In this document: piece by piece, positions 8,709 to 18,122 of the stretch
Position numbering within the stretch: the first letter of the stretch is position 1
Layout of the letters: each line of letters opens with the position of its first letter
DNA from: Vibrio plantisponsor
Lineage (GTDB): Bacteria > Pseudomonadota > Gammaproteobacteria > Enterobacterales > Vibrionaceae
Direction: 5' to 3'
DNA: 64,000 nucleotides
Assembly: GCF_013041605.1 (NCBI RefSeq)
Contig: NZ_JABEQC010000015.1
Span: 1 to 64,000 of the forward strand
Position numbers and translations under genes: made by a program
The notes under the pieces: model-generated
Told to the model about the DNA's origin: nothing
What the model saw: the letters and a program-made list of their open reading frames with translations, nothing else
Databases searched by the model: none

Positions 8709-10550
8709 TCAAGCGTTCTTGATTGAGCCCCAAAAATAGCCCTTGCTGCCAACTTCCACTGACAGGTTGCCCGACGTCACGTTCATTTCATTGCCGGACT
8801 TAGAACAAATGACCTTGCCACTTTCAACACCTAACTTCCAGATTGGAATGGAAATAGGCTGAGGAACATCAGAGGCGTTTATCACAACCAAGATAGCCTC
8901 TTCGCCATGGACTCGGGCATAAGCAATACAGCCATCTTGAGCATACAAAATCTGCAAAGCACCTTGTTGTAATGCCAAGTGATTTCTTCTCATTGCTACT
9001 AGCTTTTTGAATCGCTCTATTTGTTGAGAGTTTTGAATCTCTTCCCAAGGGAAACAACGACGATTATCAGGATCTAATCCACCTTGCAGATTCACCTCAG
9101 TACCATAGTAAATACATGGTGTACCAACCATGGTCATCAACAACACTAAACCTATTTCAATCAATGCATCCTCACCATTGACCAAGGTTGCCCAACGCAT
9201 AGTATCGTGGCTGTCCAACTGATTAAGTTGTGCCAATTGATTAAGCCAAGGCACTTTCGCCTGAGCTTCAACAATCCACTCAACAAATTCCTCTGCGCTA
9301 ATGGAAATAGGATCATAGGCTATATCTTTTCCTGTTAACCAAGCCCTGACAGGATGCGCAAAACCGTAGTAGTTCATCGCTCCGTCTTCTTGATCACCTT
9401 GAAGCCATTGTGTCGCTTCAAAGAAGTGTTCGCCTAAGACATAAGCTTGCTGATTCTCTTGTTTCACCGAATCGCGGAACTGTTTTACATAGTAGGCATT
9501 GTTGATGGCTCCTGAACCCTCACCTAGCATATGAATCACATCAAAACGCCATCCGTCAATCGAGTAAGGCGGGCGCAGCCAGTGTTTGATCACTGAATCC
9601 TTGGCCTGATAAATGTAATCACGTACCTCTTCGTTTAAGAAGTTCAACACGGGTAAATTTTCAACACCTTTCCAGCAAGCGTAGTGATTATTGGGGTCGA
9701 ACAGATAATAGTTGCGATAAGGTGATTTCTCAGAGCAATACGCGCCATTGCCATAATGGTTGAAACGGTCAAACCAAGGATGTTCAGCAGAGGTATGATT
9801 GAACACGGCATCAAGCACAACCTTCATTCCACGCTGATGAATCTCAGCGCATAGCTGAGCAAACTCTTCGTTGGTTCCCAGATGAGGGTCAACATTGAAG
9901 TAATCCGTCGTATCATATTTATGATTACTCAATGAGGTAAAAATAGGATTCAGATAGACAGTAGTGATACCAAGTTGCTCTAGGTAATCTAACTTGCTTC
10001 TGACACCGGCTAAATCGCCACCATAGAATTCCAAAGAACCATGTGAGTTGTGAGAACTAACGGGCTCGCCCCACTGTTTAGCAATCACATTGCGTTTCCC
10101 GCCGCGAAAAGAATATTCATTTGTCTTGACGCTGATGTCAGGATTACCGTTGCAGAAACGGTCAGGAAATATCTGATAGAAAACTTGCTCGTTCACCCAC
10201 TCAGGAGGCTGATACAAAGCGTCATACTTAAAATGATACTCTCGAGGTGGAATACGGTTATGCACACCTCTGGCATCTAGCCAATGTTGCGCACTGTCAC
10301 TCAACATCTTAAACACATAGTGAGTAAGTGATTTATCCGGATTAACAGGGATGGTTGCGCTCCATTGGTTTAAGCGCCCTAACTTTCCACAGGGCTTCAT
10401 TTCCACCAGTGATTCTTCGTTGTCCGGCTCATGTCTGACATACACTTTCTGATACAACTCAGACTCTGTGTTTAGGATCACTGTCAGTTGTCCATCTTGA
10501 AAAGATAAACCGTCGGATGTCTGGGCATGAAAAGCGAAAGGTAAGGACAT
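8709..10550 (-). CDS. malZ: Maltodextrin glucosidase, GH13 (MalZ type)
   Basis: Cytoplasmic glycoside hydrolase of family 13 that trims glucose from short maltodextrins. The 613-residue protein has an N-terminal beta-sandwich (1-115) and a catalytic barrel with all GH13 regions: DAVFNH (247-252), GWRFDVIH with nucleophile Asp337, VLGEHF with acid/base Glu374, and LDSHD with Asp449. The N-domain and the YGGDLAGV segment fit MalZ and related neopullulanase-like enzymes. It stands alone here, not in a mal operon. Neopullulanase or cyclomaltodextrinase activity is an alternative I cannot exclude. Confidence 0.88.
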   Translation of the reverse strand: MSLPFAFHAQTSDGLSFQDGQLTVILNTESELYQKVYVRHEPDNEESLVEMKPCGKLGRLNQWSATIPVNPDKSLTHYVFKMLSDSAQHWLDARGVHNRIPPREYHFKYDALYQPPEWVNEQVFYQIFPDRFCNGNPDISVKTNEYSFRGGKRNVIAKQWGEPVSSHNSHGSLEFYGGDLAGVRSKLDYLEQLGITTVYLNPIFTSLSNHKYDTTDYFNVDPHLGTNEEFAQLCAEIHQRGMKVVLDAVFNHTSAEHPWFDRFNHYGNGAYCSEKSPYRNYYLFDPNNHYACWKGVENLPVLNFLNEEVRDYIYQAKDSVIKHWLRPPYSIDGWRFDVIHMLGEGSGAINNAYYVKQFRDSVKQENQQAYVLGEHFFEATQWLQGDQEDGAMNYYGFAHPVRAWLTGKDIAYDPISISAEEFVEWIVEAQAKVPWLNQLAQLNQLDSHDTMRWATLVNGEDALIEIGLVLLMTMVGTPCIYYGTEVNLQGGLDPDNRRCFPWEEIQNSQQIERFKKLVAMRRNHLALQQGALQILYAQDGCIAYARVHGEEAILVVINASDVPQPISIPIWKLGVESGKVICSKSGNEMNVTSGNLSVEVGSKGYFWGSIKNA

Positions 10551-10604
10551 GCTATTCCCTTAATAAATGATTCCTGTTGCTTGTTAACTTACCTCTTTGT
10601 TTAA

Positions 10605-10657
10605 AAAGAAAAATCCTCCTTACACAGTTAGCGTTTTGCGCATAGTGTAAGGAGGAT
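10605..10657 (-). terminator. ABC importer operon terminator
   Basis: A perfect 13-bp inverted repeat (10613-10625 with 10645-10657; arm ATCCTCCTTACAC) is followed on the minus strand by TTTTTCTTTTT. It lies just beyond the ATPase gene stop and upstream of malZ, so it separates the two transcription units. Confidence 0.92.
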
Positions 10658-10683
10658 CACGTTTAGTAGGATGAACTCGGGGA

Positions 10684-11478
10684 TTAGTTCAGTAGCAAGC
10701 TATCGTCAGACAGTTCTTCACCACGAACTTTAGAGAACATCTCAAGTAGGTCAGGCACTTGCATGTTGGCACGTTGTTCACCAGATACATCCAGCACAAT
10801 TTCACCTTGGTGAAGCATTACCGTTCTATCACCACACGCTAATGCGTCTTTCATTGAGTGAGTCACCATCATTACGGTCAGGTTAAACTCTTTAACGATT
10901 TTTTTGGTCAAATCGATAATGAAAGCGGCCATACGAGGATCCAGAGCTGCGGTATGTTCATCAAGTAACAATAACTTACTGTCTGAAAGTGTTGCCATCA
11001 CAAGACTCACGGCCTGACGCTGACCACCAGAAAGCAAACCGATGTTATCACCAAGACGATCTTCCAAACCTAAGCCAAGAATACTGATTCGCTCTTGAAA
11101 CAGTTTACGGCGATTGGTTGAAAGAGAATGTTTCCAACCACGACGTTTACCGCGCATGTACGCTAGTGCCATGTTCTCTTCAATAGTCAGAGCTCCACAC
11201 GTACCCGCTAATGGGTCTTGGAATACACGCGCACAAAGGCTGGCACGTTGGTCAACACTGCGGCGAGTCACGTCAATATCATCGATATTAACTTTACCGC
11301 CGACCATAGGTGTTTCACCTGTTACCGCACCGAGCAGAGTTGATTTACCCGCACCATTCGAGCCGATAACGGTAAGAAATTGGTGCTCTGGCACTTTCAG
11401 ATTCACACCTCTTAACGCACGGTTCTCAAGGATAGTGCCAGGATTAAATGTAACTTGAATATCTTCTAAATGGATCAT
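10684..11478 (-). CDS. ABC transporter ATP-binding protein (TrpZ/LivF-like)
   Basis: Nucleotide-binding subunit of the importer encoded by this and the next two genes. It is 264 residues long, with Walker A GSNGAGKST (39-47), signature LSGGQRQ (149-155), Walker B LLLLDEH (169-175) and the switch histidine in MVTHSM. The Walker B glutamate is followed by His-Thr-Ala-Ala-Leu-Asp. It overlaps the permease gene by four bases, implying translational coupling. It is the last gene of the operon and is followed by a strong terminator. Confidence 0.93.
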   Translation of the reverse strand: MIHLEDIQVTFNPGTILENRALRGVNLKVPEHQFLTVIGSNGAGKSTLLGAVTGETPMVGGKVNIDDIDVTRRSVDQRASLCARVFQDPLAGTCGALTIEENMALAYMRGKRRGWKHSLSTNRRKLFQERISILGLGLEDRLGDNIGLLSGGQRQAVSLVMATLSDSKLLLLDEHTAALDPRMAAFIIDLTKKIVKEFNLTVMMVTHSMKDALACGDRTVMLHQGEIVLDVSGEQRANMQVPDLLEMFSKVRGEELSDDSLLLN

Positions 11479-12419
11479 AATGCTTCTCCTGACGCCTTAA
11501 CCTGCTTAGATACTTCTAATTTCTTAGCAGGCCCACTACCCTTTTTTGGCTTTCGATTCCTTTTCATTTTCGGCATGATTAACGCCAGAGCAACAAGCAC
11601 TGCAGTAACCAAGTTCAAATCAGATGCTTGCAGACCAAACATTCCCGAACTTAGTGCAAATGCAACAGCCAAACGATAGAGAACAGAACCTAGAATAACG
11701 GCAACGACAGCAACCCAAATTTTACGACCAGGAATCAGTGTTTGCCCCAAAATAACAGCAGCCAGACCAACGACTATGGTACCGACACCAGAAGTCACGT
11801 CCGCAAAGCTGTTGGTTTGTGCAAATAAAGCACCAGCAAAACCTACAAAGCCATTTGACAGTGCTAAGCAGAAATAAGTGTAGAACGCTGTGCTTGCGCC
11901 TTGCGCAGCAACCATACGAGCATTTACGCCTGTGGCGCGAAGCCCCAAGCCAAAATCACTGTTGAGTAGACGAACAACAAACAGAGCAGAAATAAGCACC
12001 AACACCGCTACAACCAAAGGACGAATAAGCATTGGATCGCCCATCGATTCAAATGGTGTCAGGATCGTATCTTCACCTAGCAAAGCTAAGTTAGGACGTC
12101 CCATAATGCGGATGTTAATGGAGAACGCAGCAATCATAGTTAGGATTGATGCTAATAGATGAAGAATTCCGCAACGAACTGTCAAAAACGCCGTTACCCA
12201 TCCCGTTGCAGCACCAGCAATAATAGCTAAGCCAGTCGCGATCCATGGGTCAATACCAGAAACAATCGCGGTTGCAGCTACAGCAGCACCCATAGGGAAA
12301 CTACCATCAACGCTCAAATCTGGGAAATCAAGAACTCGGAAAGTCAGGTAAACACCCAGTGCCACCAGACCGTAGATAAGGCCAACCTCTAAGGCGCCAA
12401 AAAAGGCAAAAGCAGACAT
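11475..12419 (-). CDS. ABC transporter permease (LivH-like, BPD_transp_2 family)
   Basis: Inner-membrane permease of 314 residues with about eight to nine hydrophobic segments. The N-terminus (GLIYGLVALGVYLTFRVLDF) and the GLRATGVNARMVAAQG cytoplasmic loop are typical of LivH/RbsC-type permeases that work with PF04392 binding proteins. The C-terminal 30 residues are basic and cytoplasmic. Encoded between the binding protein (64-base gap) and the ATPase (4-base overlap). Only one permease is present, so it presumably works as a homodimer. Confidence 0.92.
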   Translation of the reverse strand: MSAFAFFGALEVGLIYGLVALGVYLTFRVLDFPDLSVDGSFPMGAAVAATAIVSGIDPWIATGLAIIAGAATGWVTAFLTVRCGILHLLASILTMIAAFSINIRIMGRPNLALLGEDTILTPFESMGDPMLIRPLVVAVLVLISALFVVRLLNSDFGLGLRATGVNARMVAAQGASTAFYTYFCLALSNGFVGFAGALFAQTNSFADVTSGVGTIVVGLAAVILGQTLIPGRKIWVAVVAVILGSVLYRLAVAFALSSGMFGLQASDLNLVTAVLVALALIMPKMKRNRKPKKGSGPAKKLEVSKQVKASGEAL

Positions 12420-12483
12420 ACAAACTCCCTTCTCTGCTTAATCAAGTTGGCGTATTGCTACGCCAACTCTTTTAACAATGGTT

Positions 12484-13449
12484 CTATTTAACGCTTGTTG
12501 CGCGATCCATAACGGACTTAGGAATTTCCAGACCTAGCTTCTCAGCCGCAGTCTTGTTAATCACTAAATCAGAACCTTTAGCAACTTTAACATCCAAAGA
12601 ACCAGGAGCAGCACCTTCTAGGATAGCAGCAACGTAATCCGCAGTTTGAACGCCGATTTGGTAGTAGTCGAAGCCAAGGCTAGCAACTGCACCACGCTCT
12701 ACATAAGATGTAGCAGCGCCAAACACAGGTGTTTTAGCTTGGTTTGCAGCAACGATCATACCTTCAATTGCACTGGCAACTGTATTGTCAATCAGAGCGT
12801 AAATAACGTCTGATTTTGCAGAGATTGCTTGTGTCGCAGACTGTACGTCCGCACTTTTCAGAGCAGTAGCTTCAACCAGAGTAATGCCGTGTTTTTGTGT
12901 TGAAGCTTTTAGTAGCTCCATCAAGCTCACAGCGTTAGCTTCACCCGGGTTGTAAACCACACCAATTGATTTCACGTTTGGCATGATTTCTTTAATTAGC
13001 TCAACGTGTTGCTCAACTGGAGAAAGATCAGAAAGACCAGTAACGTTCTTTCCTGGCTGTTCCATTGAAGAAACCAGTTTAGCGCCTACAGGGTCTGTCA
13101 CCGCAGTAAATACAACTGGAATGTTTTTAGTTGCTGACACTAGAGCTTGAGCCGTTGGTGTTGCAATACCAACAAGCACATCCGGATTTTCACCTACAAA
13201 TTGACGCGCAATTTGTACTGCAATAGCTGGGTTACCTTGCGCTGTTTTGAAATCAAATTCTAGGTTTTTGCCCTCTTCATAGCCTTTTGCTTTTAGGCCA
13301 TCAAGTAGACCTTGACGTGTTGCATCGAGTGCAGGGTGTTCTACGATCTGTGAAACCGCAACTTTAGCGGTTTTAGCCATAATGCTGTGGGAAGAAAGTA
13401 ATGCAGCTCCGGCTAGAACGGCGGTAGCAATGACCTTGCTTGCTTTCAT
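12484..13449 (-). CDS. ABC transporter substrate-binding protein (PF04392, TrpX-like)
   Basis: Periplasmic solute-binding protein of 321 residues. The signal peptide is MKASKVIATAVLAGAALLSSHSIMA, cut before KTAKVAV. The mature protein is a two-lobed type I fold of the ABC_sub_bind family (VAVSQIVEHPALDATRQGL; GIATPTAQALV; AVTDPVGAKLV). Characterised relatives bind aromatic amino acids (TrpXYZ of streptococci) but the family is broader, so the ligand here is not known. It is first in the operon; the start at 13449 has AAGGAG in front of it. The 250-bp upstream region holds no element I can name. Confidence 0.9.
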   Translation of the reverse strand: MKASKVIATAVLAGAALLSSHSIMAKTAKVAVSQIVEHPALDATRQGLLDGLKAKGYEEGKNLEFDFKTAQGNPAIAVQIARQFVGENPDVLVGIATPTAQALVSATKNIPVVFTAVTDPVGAKLVSSMEQPGKNVTGLSDLSPVEQHVELIKEIMPNVKSIGVVYNPGEANAVSLMELLKASTQKHGITLVEATALKSADVQSATQAISAKSDVIYALIDNTVASAIEGMIVAANQAKTPVFGAATSYVERGAVASLGFDYYQIGVQTADYVAAILEGAAPGSLDVKVAKGSDLVINKTAAEKLGLEIPKSVMDRATSVK

Positions 13450-13705
13450 CTTAACTCCTTGATTTAAAGCATATAGTAATGTGATGTTGTGTGGTGTTTT
13501 TTAGTTATTGTGCAATTAGCATGCACTTATGGACATTATTACCAGTAACTATGCGTAAAGGGAAGAAACATTTAACAGCGAAATAACAAAAAGAGAGGAA
13601 GAAACAGTATCTTGTGCTTGGTGGCTAAATGAGGACAAATAACGGCTATTTTTTACTCATTTAAAAGCGACTGTAACAGTAGTGAGCAGGGCTGCATATC
13701 GGCAA
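13450..13705. promoter_or_regulatory. Upstream region of the ABC importer operon
   Basis: About 255 bp between the binding-protein gene and the yfbV terminator. It must carry the importer promoter and leader. It is AT-rich. I saw no riboswitch-like structure, no TyrR- or TrpR-type operator and no coding sequence. Confidence 0.5.
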
Positions 13706-13743
13706 TAAAAAAGGCTCTAATCGATGAATTAGAGCCTTAAAAA
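13706..13743. terminator. yfbV terminator
   Basis: An 11-bp perfect inverted repeat, AAGGCTCTAAT and ATTAGAGCCTT, with a six-base loop. On the minus strand it is followed by CCTTTTTTATTG, giving a good intrinsic terminator for yfbV. Confidence 0.9.
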
Positions 13744-13752
13744 TTCGTTTAG

Positions 13753-14205
13753 TTAAAACCAGCGTTCTAAAGCAGTTTTATCAAGCTGACGGAATGCACG
13801 ATTAAGTACCATTGCCAGCTCTTTGTATCGAGGCTTCGATTTTATCGGTTCGAGAGCAGAACCTGTTTCAACAATTTTTGCATGAATTTCGCGATACCAA
13901 CCTGCAAGCGCAGGCGGCAACTGAGTATTCGCCCTATTACCTAACCACCACATACCTTGCAACGGTAAGCTAATAGCAAACAACGCAACGACAACCGCTT
14001 GTGGCATAGCTTGAACGTTTTGGAAACTCATTTGAGTTAACACGCTAATAGCGGCGACAGCTGGCATGACTTTGATGCCAAAACGCGTCGCTTTAATGAT
14101 TCGCGATTCTGGAAAAAGCAAATTCAACTCTTTCCGCATAGGCCAAACTTGCATGTATTTCTGGCCGTCTTTCAAGCTGTGGATGATTCCGACACGATTA
14201 CTCAT
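13753..14205 (-). CDS. yfbV: UPF0208 membrane protein YfbV
   Basis: Small inner-membrane protein of 150 residues with two hydrophobic segments (about 45-62 and 68-88). The N-terminus GLKDGQKYMQVWPMRKEL pattern (here SLKDGQKYMQVWPMRKEL) and the position divergent from ackA are diagnostic of YfbV/UPF0208. In E. coli it has been implicated in insulation of the Ter macrodomain, but its mechanism is not settled. Confidence 0.93.
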   Translation of the reverse strand: MSNRVGIIHSLKDGQKYMQVWPMRKELNLLFPESRIIKATRFGIKVMPAVAAISVLTQMSFQNVQAMPQAVVVALFAISLPLQGMWWLGNRANTQLPPALAGWYREIHAKIVETGSALEPIKSKPRYKELAMVLNRAFRQLDKTALERWF

Positions 14206-14562
14206 ACCACTTCCTCACTCTCAGTTATCGCCTCTTTGGGCGAATTCGCTAAAAAATAGTTGAATAGTTCAACGAATAACGTAAAAATTTGATAAAAGCT
14301 AATATAGTTTCAAATTTTTTTTGTTATATTACCCCATTATCGCTATCCTTTGCGGACTCTCAATCTCATTGTTGCCCTTATTTACAATTTAGGCAACTTT
14401 AAGACTAATCTGCAAGGAAAGCAGCAGACGATTTCAATGACGAAGTCACGTCTCTAGATAAGGAAGTTAAAGCTTTATTGATTAAGATTAGTACCAATTG
14501 CCTATGCATCTACTATTCTTGTCATTGATTTTGTCCTAACCGATTATTACAGGTAGTCACAC
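14206..14562. promoter_or_regulatory. Divergent yfbV/ackA promoter region and ackA leader
   Basis: 357 bp without a gene. The left half is strongly AT-rich (run of eight T near 14316-14323, then TTATATTACC), a likely promoter core for ackA, followed by a leader of about 200 bp. No small ORF or recognisable riboswitch was seen. Confidence 0.5.
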
Positions 14563-15759
14563 ATGTCTAAGCTAGTTTTAGTTTTAAACTGCGGTAGTTC
14601 TTCACTTAAATTCGCTGTTGTCGATGCACAAAATGGCGACGAGCACCTTTCTGGTCTTGCAGAATGTTTACACCTTCCAGAAGCGCGTATCAAGTGGAAA
14701 CTTGATGGTAAGCACGAAGCACAACTAGGTGAAGGCGCTGCTCACGATGAAGCTCTTTCTTTCATCGTAGAAACTATTCTTGCTTCTAAGCCAGAACTTG
14801 CGGCACAACTTAAAGCTATCGGTCACCGTGTTGTACACGGCGGCGAAAAGTTCACTAAATCTGCTCTAATCGACGATGCTGTTCTTCAAGGTATTCAAGA
14901 CTGTGCAACTCTAGCACCGTTACACAACCCAGCACACATCATCGGTATTAAAGCTGCTCAGAAAGCTTTCCCAGCACTGAAAAACGTTGCTGTATTCGAT
15001 ACTGCTTTCCACCAAACTATGCCTGAAGAAGCGTTCCTATACGCACTTCCATACAAACTATACAAAGAGCACGGTGTTCGTCGTTACGGCATGCACGGTA
15101 CTTCTCACCTATTCATCGCTCGTGAAGCAGCTGAACGTCTAGGTAAACCAGCAAACGAACTAAACATCATTAACTGTCACCTAGGTAACGGTGCATCTGT
15201 TTGTGCAATTAAGAACGGTGAATCAGTTGATACTTCAATGGGTATGACTCCTCTTGAAGGTCTAGTAATGGGTACTCGTTGTGGTGATATCGATCCTGCG
15301 ATCATTTTCCACCTACACGACGCTCTAGGTTACTCAGTTGAGCAAATCAACAACATGCTGACTAAAGAGTCTGGCCTTCTAGGTCTAACTGAAGTGACTT
15401 CTGACTGTCGTTTCGTTGAAGACAACTACGGCGCTAAAGAAGAAGCAACTCGTGCGATGGACGTATTCTGTCACCGCCTAGCTAAATACGTAGCTGGTTA
15501 CACAGCTAGCCTAGACGGTCGTCTAGACGCTATCGTGTTCACTGGTGGTATCGGTGAAAACTCTGCACCAATCCGTGAAATGGTTCTTAACCGTCTAGCT
15601 ATCTTCGGTATCGAAGTAGACAGTGAAGCAAACCTGAAAGCACGTTTCGGCGGCGAAGGTGTTATCACTACTGCTGACAGCCGTGTACCAGCGATGGTTA
15701 TCTCAACCAACGAAGAGTTGGTGATTGCTGAAGACACCGCAACTCTAGCAGGTCTTTAA
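14563..15759 (+). CDS. ackA: Acetate kinase
   Basis: Interconverts acetyl phosphate plus ADP with acetate plus ATP in the cytoplasm. The 398-residue protein has the ASKHA-family signatures: VLNCGSSSLKF at the N-terminus (Asn7), the TAFHQTMP motif, HGTSHLFIA, and NCHLGNGASV and FTGGIGENS ATP-binding loops. It is followed by pta after 139 bp. Codon use is strongly biased to CTA/GAA/GGT and similar preferred codons, as expected for a highly expressed Vibrio gene. Confidence 0.98.
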   Translation: MSKLVLVLNCGSSSLKFAVVDAQNGDEHLSGLAECLHLPEARIKWKLDGKHEAQLGEGAAHDEALSFIVETILASKPELAAQLKAIGHRVVHGGEKFTKSALIDDAVLQGIQDCATLAPLHNPAHIIGIKAAQKAFPALKNVAVFDTAFHQTMPEEAFLYALPYKLYKEHGVRRYGMHGTSHLFIAREAAERLGKPANELNIINCHLGNGASVCAIKNGESVDTSMGMTPLEGLVMGTRCGDIDPAIIFHLHDALGYSVEQINNMLTKESGLLGLTEVTSDCRFVEDNYGAKEEATRAMDVFCHRLAKYVAGYTASLDGRLDAIVFTGGIGENSAPIREMVLNRLAIFGIEVDSEANLKARFGGEGVITTADSRVPAMVISTNEELVIAEDTATLAGL

Positions 15760-15767
15760 GTTTCTAA

Positions 15768-15791
15768 CTGGCTAACCTAACGGTTAGCCAG
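15768..15791 (+). terminator. Hairpin between ackA and pta
   Basis: A perfect 10-bp stem, CTGGCTAACC and GGTTAGCCAG, with a TAAC loop, nine bases after the ackA stop. It is followed by ATTTCTATA, a weak T-run. It may be a partial terminator or an mRNA-stabilising structure that lowers pta expression relative to ackA. Confidence 0.6.
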
Positions 15792-15898
15792 ATTTCTATA
15801 GGGGCTTCGTTAATATTCACTCTTGAATCTTTAACTAGGCTTTATTTCAATCCAATCTATCTCTTAGATTGCATCCAATAGTTTGAGGTACTTTACAG

Positions 15899-18043
15899 AT
15901 GTCCCGTACTATTATGCTTATCCCTATCAGTGCTGGCGTGGGTTTAACCAGTGTGAGCATGGGTATTTTACGCGCTATGGAGCGTAAAGGCGTAAACGTT
16001 TCTTTCTACAAGCCTATTGCTCAACCACGTAGTGGTGAAGATCAACCAGATCTGACTTCAACGATTATCGGCCGTAACAGCGATATTAAGATTGCTGAAC
16101 CACTTTCTATGTCTACAGCTGAAACGCTTATCGGCTCAGAGAAAATGGATGAGCTGCTAGAAACTATCGTTGAGCGTTACAACCAGATCAATAAAGACTC
16201 TGAAGTAACTTTGATTGAAGGTTTGGTTCCAACTCGTAAACACCCATTCGCTAACCAAGTGAACGCTGAGATTGCAGCTACACTTGGCGCTGAAATCGTG
16301 TTCGTTGCAACGCCTGGTACTAACAACCCAACACAGTTGAAGGAGCGTATTGAAATCGCTTGTTCAAACTTTGGCGGTACTAAGAACAAGAACATCAAAG
16401 GTGTTATCATCAACAAGCTTAATGCTCCTGTTGATGAAGCTGGTCGTACTCGCCCAGATCTGTCTGAAATGTTCGATGACGCAGACAGTGCGATTCAAAC
16501 AAACCTTGAAGTGATGCAGATCTTCAATACTAGCCCTATTCGTGTTCTAGGTTGTGTGCCTTGGAACATTGAACTGATCGCGACGCGCGCTATCGATATG
16601 GCTAAGCACCTAAATGCAGAAATCATTAATGCTGGTGAAATCAAAACTCGCCGTATTAAGAGCATCACCTTCTGTGCACGTTCAATTCCTCACATGATTG
16701 AGCACTTCAAACCAGGTTCTCTGCTAGTAACTTCTGCAGACCGTCCTGACGTAATCGTTGCGGCTTCTCTTGCAGCAATGAACGGTGTTGAGATTGGTGC
16801 TGTACTTCTTACTGGTGGTTACGATATCCCTTCAGAAATCGTTGACCTATGTAAACCTGCATTTGACTCTGGCTTACCAATTTTCAAAGCGCAAGGTAAC
16901 ACTTGGCAGACTTCTCTGAACCTACAGAGCTTCAGCCTAGAAGTTCCAGCTGACGATAAAGAGCGTATCGAGTTCATCAGTGAACACGTAGCTAGCCACA
17001 TTGACGGCCCTTGGATTGATTCTCTATCTGAAGGTACTCAAGGTATCCGTCGTCTAAGCCCTCCAGCATTCCGTTACCAGTTAACTGAATTTGCTCGTCG
17101 CGCAGGTAAACGTATCGTTCTTCCTGAAGGTGACGAACCACGTACAGTGAAAGCGGCAGCAATCTGTGCTGAACGCGGTATCGCAACGTGTGTGCTTTTA
17201 GGTAACCCTGACGAAATCCGTCGTGTTGCTGCACAACAGGGTGTTGAGCTAGGCGCTGGCGTTGAAATCATTGATGCGGATTCAGTTCGCGAAAACTACG
17301 TAGCTCGTTTAGTTGAACTACGTGGCGCGAAAGGTATGACTGAAGTTGTTGCTCGTGAAAAATTGGAAGACTCTGTTTTCCTAGGCACTATGATGCTTGA
17401 AGCGGACGAAGTTGACGGCCTAGTATCTGGTGCTGTTCACACAACTGCGAATACTATCGTTCCTCCGTTCCAAATCATTAAGACTGCACCAAATGCGTCT
17501 ATCGTATCTTCAATCTTCTTCATGCTTCTGCCTGATCAAGTATTGGTATACGGTGACTGTGCAATCAACCCAGATCCAACGGCTGAACAGCTAGCGGAAA
17601 TCGCTATCCAATCGGCTGACTCTGCGGCTGCGTTTGGTATCGACCCACGTGTTGCAATGATCTCTTACTCTACTGGTGAATCTGGTAAAGGTGCAGACGT
17701 TGATAAAGTACGTGAAGCAACTCGTATTGCTCAAGAGAAACGTCCAGATCTTATTATTGACGGCCCTCTACAATACGATGCAGCAATCATGGAAAACGTA
17801 GCAGCTTCTAAAGCTCCTAATTCTCCAGTTGCAGGTAAAGCAACAGTATTCGTATTCCCAGACCTAAACACAGGTAATACGACATACAAAGCGGTACAAC
17901 GTTCAGCAGACCTAGTATCCATCGGTCCTATGCTACAAGGTATGCGTAAGCCAGTTAACGACCTTTCTCGTGGTGCGTTAGTTGACGATATCGTGTACAC
18001 AATTGCTCTTACCGCTATCCAAGCAGACCAAGAAGCAAAATAG
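15899..18043 (+). CDS. pta: Phosphate acetyltransferase
   Basis: Converts acetyl-CoA and phosphate to acetyl phosphate; with AckA it forms the acetate overflow and acetyl-phosphate signalling node. The 714-residue protein is the long enterobacterial type: an N-terminal P-loop BioD-like domain (1-220, MLIPISAGVGLTSVSMG), a central DRTGG domain (about 225-350), and the C-terminal PTA catalytic domain (about 385-710; RIVLPEGDEPRT, YSTGESGKG, GPLQYDAA). It has its own Shine-Dalgarno sequence (GAGGT) upstream and a strong terminator after it. Confidence 0.98.
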   Translation: MSRTIMLIPISAGVGLTSVSMGILRAMERKGVNVSFYKPIAQPRSGEDQPDLTSTIIGRNSDIKIAEPLSMSTAETLIGSEKMDELLETIVERYNQINKDSEVTLIEGLVPTRKHPFANQVNAEIAATLGAEIVFVATPGTNNPTQLKERIEIACSNFGGTKNKNIKGVIINKLNAPVDEAGRTRPDLSEMFDDADSAIQTNLEVMQIFNTSPIRVLGCVPWNIELIATRAIDMAKHLNAEIINAGEIKTRRIKSITFCARSIPHMIEHFKPGSLLVTSADRPDVIVAASLAAMNGVEIGAVLLTGGYDIPSEIVDLCKPAFDSGLPIFKAQGNTWQTSLNLQSFSLEVPADDKERIEFISEHVASHIDGPWIDSLSEGTQGIRRLSPPAFRYQLTEFARRAGKRIVLPEGDEPRTVKAAAICAERGIATCVLLGNPDEIRRVAAQQGVELGAGVEIIDADSVRENYVARLVELRGAKGMTEVVAREKLEDSVFLGTMMLEADEVDGLVSGAVHTTANTIVPPFQIIKTAPNASIVSSIFFMLLPDQVLVYGDCAINPDPTAEQLAEIAIQSADSAAAFGIDPRVAMISYSTGESGKGADVDKVREATRIAQEKRPDLIIDGPLQYDAAIMENVAASKAPNSPVAGKATVFVFPDLNTGNTTYKAVQRSADLVSIGPMLQGMRKPVNDLSRGALVDDIVYTIALTAIQADQEAK

Positions 18044-18076
18044 TCTTAATTTGAGCATTGCTTAGATACATATAAC

Positions 18077-18110
18077 AAAAACCGCATCCTAAAGATGCGG
18101 TTTTTCTTTT
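18077..18110. terminator. pta terminator (bidirectional)
   Basis: Arms AAAAACCGCATC and GATGCGGTTTTT with a five-base loop, followed by CTTTT. The A and T tracts on both sides let it serve pta and the convergent hydroquinone reductase gene. Confidence 0.93.
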
Positions 18111-18122
18111 AGGGCTTTCAAC

